Origin: Isoetes taiwanensis
Lineage: Eukaryota; Streptophyta; Lycopodiopsida; Isoetales; Isoetaceae
Direction: 5' to 3'
Length of the DNA stretch: 64,000 nt
Assembly (NCBI GenBank): GCA_021234155.1
Contig: JAJEKV010000057.1
Coordinates: 6,169,821-6,233,820, forward strand
In this document: positions 59,548 through 64,000 of the stretch, in pieces
Numbering within the stretch: position 1 is the first letter of the stretch
Layout: each line of letters opens with the position of its first letter
Notes under the pieces: generated by a model
Databases searched by the model: none
Told to the model about the DNA's origin: nothing
The model's input: only the letters and a program-made list of their open reading frames with translations
Program-made: the position numbers and the translations under genes

Positions 59548-60245
59548 GTGAGTACGGCAACGCTTTATGGCATGAAAGATAAAGACAAAGGCAGAGTTGC
59601 AACAGCCAACTTGAAAGGAGCCGCACGGATTTGGTGGAAGGGTTATGCAAAGGCACACGGGCTTGAGCAGGATGCTTGTAAGTTCAAGAAGTTTGCAAAA
59701 GCCTTCAAGCGCCATTACGCCCCAAGGGAACATAAGTCCAAAGATGATGCAAAGCAGCTCTATAGGCTCCAACAGGAAACAAATCAGTCCAGAAATATAC
59801 AGAGGAATTCATGAGGCTAAGGTCAGATGTGCCGGGTTGGGAGAGAAGCATGCAAAGGGAAAGCTATATCGAGGGGTCAATGAGGAGATCCGCAAGCTTG
59901 TGAGAGAGCAATAAACCCTAGGACAAGATCGTATTTAGTCCAAGGCTATAAGCTTGCGTGGGTCTGGACCTCGTAATAGCGGGCGCGTAAGCAAAGCAAG
60001 ATTTCCGTGATAAAGGCAAGGCGACAGGAAGCTATAGCCCCGTGGCGCCTGGCCCAGCCCAAATTAGAGCCCCACATGGTGGAAACCAGGGAAGCAACAG
60101 GAGAAGAAGCAGGTGTCCTTCAAGGACAAGCGGAGGGGTCAAACTACCCAAAGCAAAGGCGATCCTTTTTGCAAGCCGATGCCCAAGGAAAAGAGGCAGG
60201 AGTGCATAGAAAAGCAAATGCGGTTCCGTGTGCTTCCAGCCAGCC
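59548..60245 (+). pseudogene. Gypsy 2 gag
   Basis: A capsid block (ATANLKGAARIWWKGY, then FAKAFKRHYAPRE and after a one-base shift QKYTEEFMRLRSDVPGWE) is followed by a basic region and a decayed CCHC knuckle (MRFRVLPASHRDKEPA, Cys residues lost; about 60,215-60,260). Confidence 0.75.
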
Positions 60246-60429
60246 ATAGGGACAAAGAACCCGCCTCTACGCCATGAGTGCAGCTCTAGCGAGTTGGGAG
60301 ATTGGGACGACTGCCCGACGACGACGGCCGCGAAGAGGCCCGCGACTACATCTCGTGGTGAGAGTCATATCTTTGCCGCAATAGATACCGAGCAAGCAGA
60401 GCCAAGATAAGGTAATTTCCACAAAAGGG

Positions 60430-60720
60430 AAGGCCAAGGCTAAGTCCTTCATAGTCTTGATAGACTCGGAAGTAGCCATAACTTTAAGGCCCCCAGTAAT
60501 GGTTCGGGGATGTTGAAGTTGAAGCCGCTAAAGTCAAAGCCAAGACCCGTTGTTTTAGCAAGTGGTGCAAGAAGGCGTATCACGGGCAAGAGAATTAACT
60601 TCGACATCGACTTGCCGTGGATTAATATCCGATGGGGCAGAAGTAATGGGCATTGGCAAGTATGACTTGATCATAGGAATGGAGTACCTTGGGCCAGGGC
60701 CATTATCGACCGCGGAAAGC
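60430..60720 (+). pseudogene. Gypsy 2 protease
   Basis: KSFIVLIDS at about 60,447 is the active-site strand (D-S, next residue Glu instead of Gly). MGIGKYDLIIGMEYLG near 60,645-60,690 matches the 'D-V-I-L-G-M-D-W-L' end of gypsy proteases. Confidence 0.65.
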
Positions 60721-61079
60721 GGAAGGTGACCTTCCCAACGCCTCGACCAAGGCAAGATCATTGAGATAACAGTAAGGAAGTTGTTCCCATCATGCAAAGC
60801 AGTATGTCTTCTAAACTACCGCTCAAGTGCATCAAGAGTGAGCAAGTGGCATACATGTTCAAGCTTGAGATTAGTGAGCCGAATTGGAAGGAAGCAAAGA
60901 AGACAAGATGCTCGCCAAGTTGCCGGGCAAATAGCTAAGTTGGTCACGAGTTCCACGATCTCTTTCCGTGATGAGATCAAGCAGCCCCCTCCTTATAGGG
61001 GAGTCGAAAGTGCAGATAGCACTCAACCGTGAACAAAGCCAACAAGCAAGGCTCCATATAGAATGACAACGCAGAGTTG

Positions 61080-62330
61080 TCGAGTCGGAAGCGATTCTGA
61101 GGAGCCGCCGACCTAGGTTTCATTAGACCTAGTGTCTCGCCGCTTGGAGCGCCCATTCTTTTGTCAAGAAGAAGGATGGATCTTTGAGGATGTGCATAGA
61201 CTATAGACAGTTGAATAAGCACACCATTAAGAACAAGTATGCGCTTCCAAGATCGACGACTTGATGGATCAGCTCCAAGGTGCAAAAGATCTTCTCCAAA
61301 ATCGACTTAAGGTCAGGTTATCATCAGATCAGATAAAGGAAGAAGATATCCATAAGACCGCCTTCAACGCTTGCATGGGCATTATGAGTTCACGGTAATG
61401 CCTTTTCGGCTTATCAAATGCCCCAAACGCTCATGAGGCTCATGAACGATATCTTCGTGGAGTTCCCCGGACACCTTTGTAATTGTTTTCTTTGATGACA
61501 TTTTGGTGTATAGCGCATCCCTTTGAAGAGCACGCATAACACTTGAGAAGAGTGCTAGAGAAGTTGAAGAGGCACCAAGCCAGTACGCCAAGTTGTCGGC
61601 GCCACTTCAAAATGTAGAAGGTGGAATACCTTGGTCATGTGATCTCTCGTAAGGCATCTCAACGGACCCCGCCAAGATTGAAGCAAGGATTCAAAGGGTC
61701 GGCGCCAAGAATGTGCATGAAGTCGGTGTTTCCTCGCCTAGCAGGGTACTACAGAAGTTCAGAAAGAACTTTGCCAAGATAGCAGCCCCGCTAATGACTT
61801 TGACGCTGGCGAGAAAGTGAAAGATTGGGCGAGCATTGGCACAAGAAAGCCCAAAAGGGGTTTGAATTGTTGAAGGAAGCTTTAACAACAGCCCCAGCCT
61901 TTAACTCACGGACCCAAAGAAAGATAAGCTTGTAGCACCGACGAAAGTAAGATAGCTACAAGTGCAAAGGTTATGCAAGAAGAGCGCCGCGGTAGCGTAT
62001 GATTCCGTGAAGATGAACGACGCCGAAACGCCACCCACCCACGCATCGTCGAATTGCTTGCGGTTGTCGTGGCATTAAGAATTTGGAGGCACTACCTTTG
62101 GGAAGGAAGTTCCAGCTTGGATACGCACTCACCGTAGCCTCCAATATGTATTCACGCGAACCACACCTCAACCCGAGGCAGAGAAGGTGGATGGAGTTCC
62201 TTGAGGAGTACGACTTTGATATAGTCTACAAGCCGTGGAAGCTCAATGTGGTAGCGGATGCGCTTTCAAGGCATCCCCCGACAACTAGAGTGCATTGCAA
62301 CGCAATTTCGGACGATATCCAAATACTTTG
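61080..62330 (+). pseudogene. Gypsy 2 reverse transcriptase and RNase H
   Basis: Readable blocks: [20 protein letters not shown], split by frame ([15 protein letters not shown]), FSKIDLRSGYHQI, HYEFTVMPFG, VFFDDILVY (catalytic D-D near 61,495), YLGHVISRKG and STDPAKIEA. RNase H ends with YDFDIVYKPWKLNVVADALS near 62,210-62,265. Many one- or two-base deletions break the frame. Confidence 0.88.
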
Positions 62331-62439
62331 GTAAGAGGATTGAAGAGTCCTTGCCAACGGACGGGATTTCAAGGAAGTATGGGCAAGTCTCTAGGGAGGC
62401 TAGAACGTATAAGGAGCCGGAGGCCTTTAAGCATTTTAA

Positions 62440-63140
62440 GAAGGAAGGCAACCTGTTATACCATAAGAACAAGTTGTGCGTGCATCTCAATCATCGTGTA
62501 AGGAAGTTGATCCTCCACGACACGCCACGCCCAATAGCCGGGCCATGCGGGATTCATGAAAACATATTTCAAAGCACGCAGCAGCTATTATTGGCCGTGA
62601 ATGAAGAAGCGGTGGCTCGCTACATCAAGGAATGCCAGCCTATGTCGCCAGACAAAGGCGAGCAAATTTCAATTCCGTGAGCATTGGAGCCATTAGCGTG
62701 CCAAACGCTAAGTGGGAGGTAATCGCGATGGATTTCATCACGACTCCCAAGAACAAAGAAGAGGGAAGGATGCCTTGATGGTAGTGGTCTACAAGTTGTC
62801 TAAGATGGCACATTTTGTGCCTTGCGTGACCACGATACAGCCTATGGATACAAAGAAAGCTCTTCACCAAAGAGATCTTCGTGCTTCATGGCATGCCAAA
62901 GGGAGATCATCTCCCGTGGATCCGGGGTTCATGAGCCTTTTGGCAAGACCTCTTTGGCGACAATCCGCACGGCTATCCATGAGCACGCGATACCATCCTC
63001 GACGGATGGCCGATGGAGCGGACCAACGGGATTTTAGAGGACATGCTACTTAAACTATGTCCGAATAAGCAAAGTATGTGGGAAGAATTTATTCACTTGG
63101 TGGAGTTTGCATACAATAGCACAAAGCAGAATCATCCCAA
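62440..63140 (+). pseudogene. Gypsy 2 integrase
   Basis: After the zinc-binding region (ARYIKECQPM) the core reads KWEVIAMDFITTPKN (first catalytic Asp near 62,730), ALMVVVYKLSKMAHFVPC, then ERTNGILEDMLLKLCPN (Glu near 63,015) and WEEFIHLVEFAYNST. The second Asp region (near 62,925, WIRGS or DPGFM by frame) is damaged. Confidence 0.83.
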
Positions 63141-63312
63141 ATGTCGCCGCTTATGATCAATTACGCTATCGCCGTTTAACTCCGCATTACTTGGCACAAC
63201 CCCGTCAAAAGTGGAAGTTTCGCAGCCAGATGTTGGCCGATATGCGCCAGCCTTTGTGGAAGAAGTTCGAGGTTACCGCTAGCAGCAAGAAGTCGCCGTA
63301 AGAGCATCGCCG

Positions 63313-63813
63313 ATGCCATCGAACAAAAGAAGAGAGTTCAAAGTTGGAGATGATGTTTGGCTCAAGATCAAGGTGAAGCAGCGGCTCGGGATCGGCAATT
63401 GCAAGAAACTTGCTCCAAGGTGGGCTGGACCCTTCAGAATAGTCAAGAGAGTAGGCAATCAATCCTACAAGCTAGACTTGCCAGCACACCTAAAGATTCA
63501 TAAAGTCTTCCACGTAAGTTTGTTGAAGAAGCATACTCCCAATCCGCATTTAAGTCTCGATTCTCCAACGCTGTTGGAAATGACGAGGAGCAAATTGGAA
63601 ATAGTTCCGAATTGATTCTTGATAAAGCTTTCAAGAAGACGAGGAGATCTAATTCTCCCAAGATTTGGTCAAGTGGAAACACTTACCGCTGGAAGACGCG
63701 ACGCGGGTACTTAAGAAAGATTTAGTAAAGCAAGATCCACGCTTTATGGAGCAATGGGACGGCAAGGTCATCTCCGAAGAAATCGGCTCAGGCATGTCGA
63801 TTTGTGTAGGTTA
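63313..63813 (+). pseudogene. Gypsy 2 integrase C-terminus and chromodomain
   Basis: FKVGDDVWLKIK, APRWAGPFRIVKRVGNQSYKL and HKVFHVSLLKKH form the usual C-terminal domain. After frameshifts come LDKAFKKTRRSN, then LVKWKHLPLEDATRVLKKD and ending SGMSICVG with a stop at 63,811-63,813. The K-W-K...L-P-x-E-D-A-T string is a chromodomain, which tethers chromoviruses to chromatin for integration. Confidence 0.82.
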
Positions 63814-64000
63814 ATTCTGGTGTAGTTAAGATTAATCTACGCATGCAACCTATGCTTAGTATGGGTCGCATGCGTTGTTACCGATGATGGGACCACTACG
63901 GTGATCTCTAGGGCGGGTGTAATGTCAATGTAGGCATGACCGCCAAGCCGCTAAACGAGTGAAAGGTAGATTAGAAAGTCTACTTACGTCCCACGGAAGT
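63814..64000 (+). other. 3' UTR of gypsy 2 and possible start of its 3' LTR
   Basis: GGGCGGG|TGTAATGTC at 63,911-63,926 has the look of a purine tract followed by a TG-started LTR. A GCATGCG-type palindromic patch precedes it (63,840-63,875). The LTR cannot be verified because the other copy is not seen. Confidence 0.35.

Larger units (their letters stand above)
59520..64000 (+). mobile_element. Ty3/gypsy chromovirus (gypsy 2), 3' part of element, runs off the window
   Basis: The plus-strand order is gag, protease, reverse transcriptase, RNase H, integrase and chromodomain. It is unrelated in detail to gypsy 1 and lacks that element's extra 3' region. Frameshifts are frequent. The 5' LTR was not found; the 3' LTR may start near 63,918 (GGGCGGG|TGTAATG) and continue past the end. 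Confidence 0.85.

Noticed and set aside
1-64000. CRISPR arrays, rRNA, bacterial operons
   Set aside because: None seen; repeats are few-copy direct repeats, and introns plus plant retroelements show a eukaryotic chromosome.

Overview
The window is nuclear DNA from a land plant. It has spliced genes (GT-AG introns), a PLS-type pentatricopeptide-repeat (PPR) gene ending in a DYW domain, and a large load of LINE, Ty1/copia, Ty3/gypsy, Helitron and SINE sequence. The PPR sequence style, together with HUH-endonuclease and DUF7869/ParB-methyltransferase mobile genes, points to a non-flowering plant. A homosporous fern is my best guess, by inference only; I do not name a species.

Layout. 1-9.9 kb is the most gene-like part: an intact DYW-PPR gene (minus), an intact spliced gene for a Replitron-like HUH endonuclease (plus), a broken GH9 endoglucanase copy, and a PPR pseudogene. 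10-17.4 kb is mostly uncoded sequence, with one Helitron terminus at 10.28 kb and short tandem duplications. 17.4-23.3 kb is a decayed LINE (minus) split by a complete 1,886-bp Helitron (19,933-21,818) whose body is a 1.6-kb pyrimidine tract. 25.5-28 kb is a Ty1/copia remnant (minus).

28.5-46 kb holds the most unusual locus. A DUF7869-type transposase-like gene (minus, 28.5-31.6 kb) faces away from a plus-strand gene (from 32.66 kb) that appears to join a ParB-like domain to a beta-class DNA methyltransferase. About 1 kb packed with TTCnnGAA palindromes separates them. The methyltransferase gene is interrupted by a Ty3/gypsy element of 10,981 bp (34,845-45,825) with two LTRs and a perfect 5-bp target duplication. 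The end of the methyltransferase motif resumes, in frame, right after the element.

47-49.5 kb is a second LINE (minus, 5' truncated). 50.8-53.4 kb carries several direct repeats and a tRNA-derived SINE. 54.9-57.3 kb has four copies of a hairpin-ended module, arranged as two pairs each followed by a TATA box. 59.5-64 kb is a chromodomain Ty3/gypsy element (plus) running off the end of the window.

The PPR gene and the HUH gene have complete reading frames. Nearly everything else is broken by frameshifts, stops or deletions. Family calls come from recognising motifs by eye; no database search was possible.
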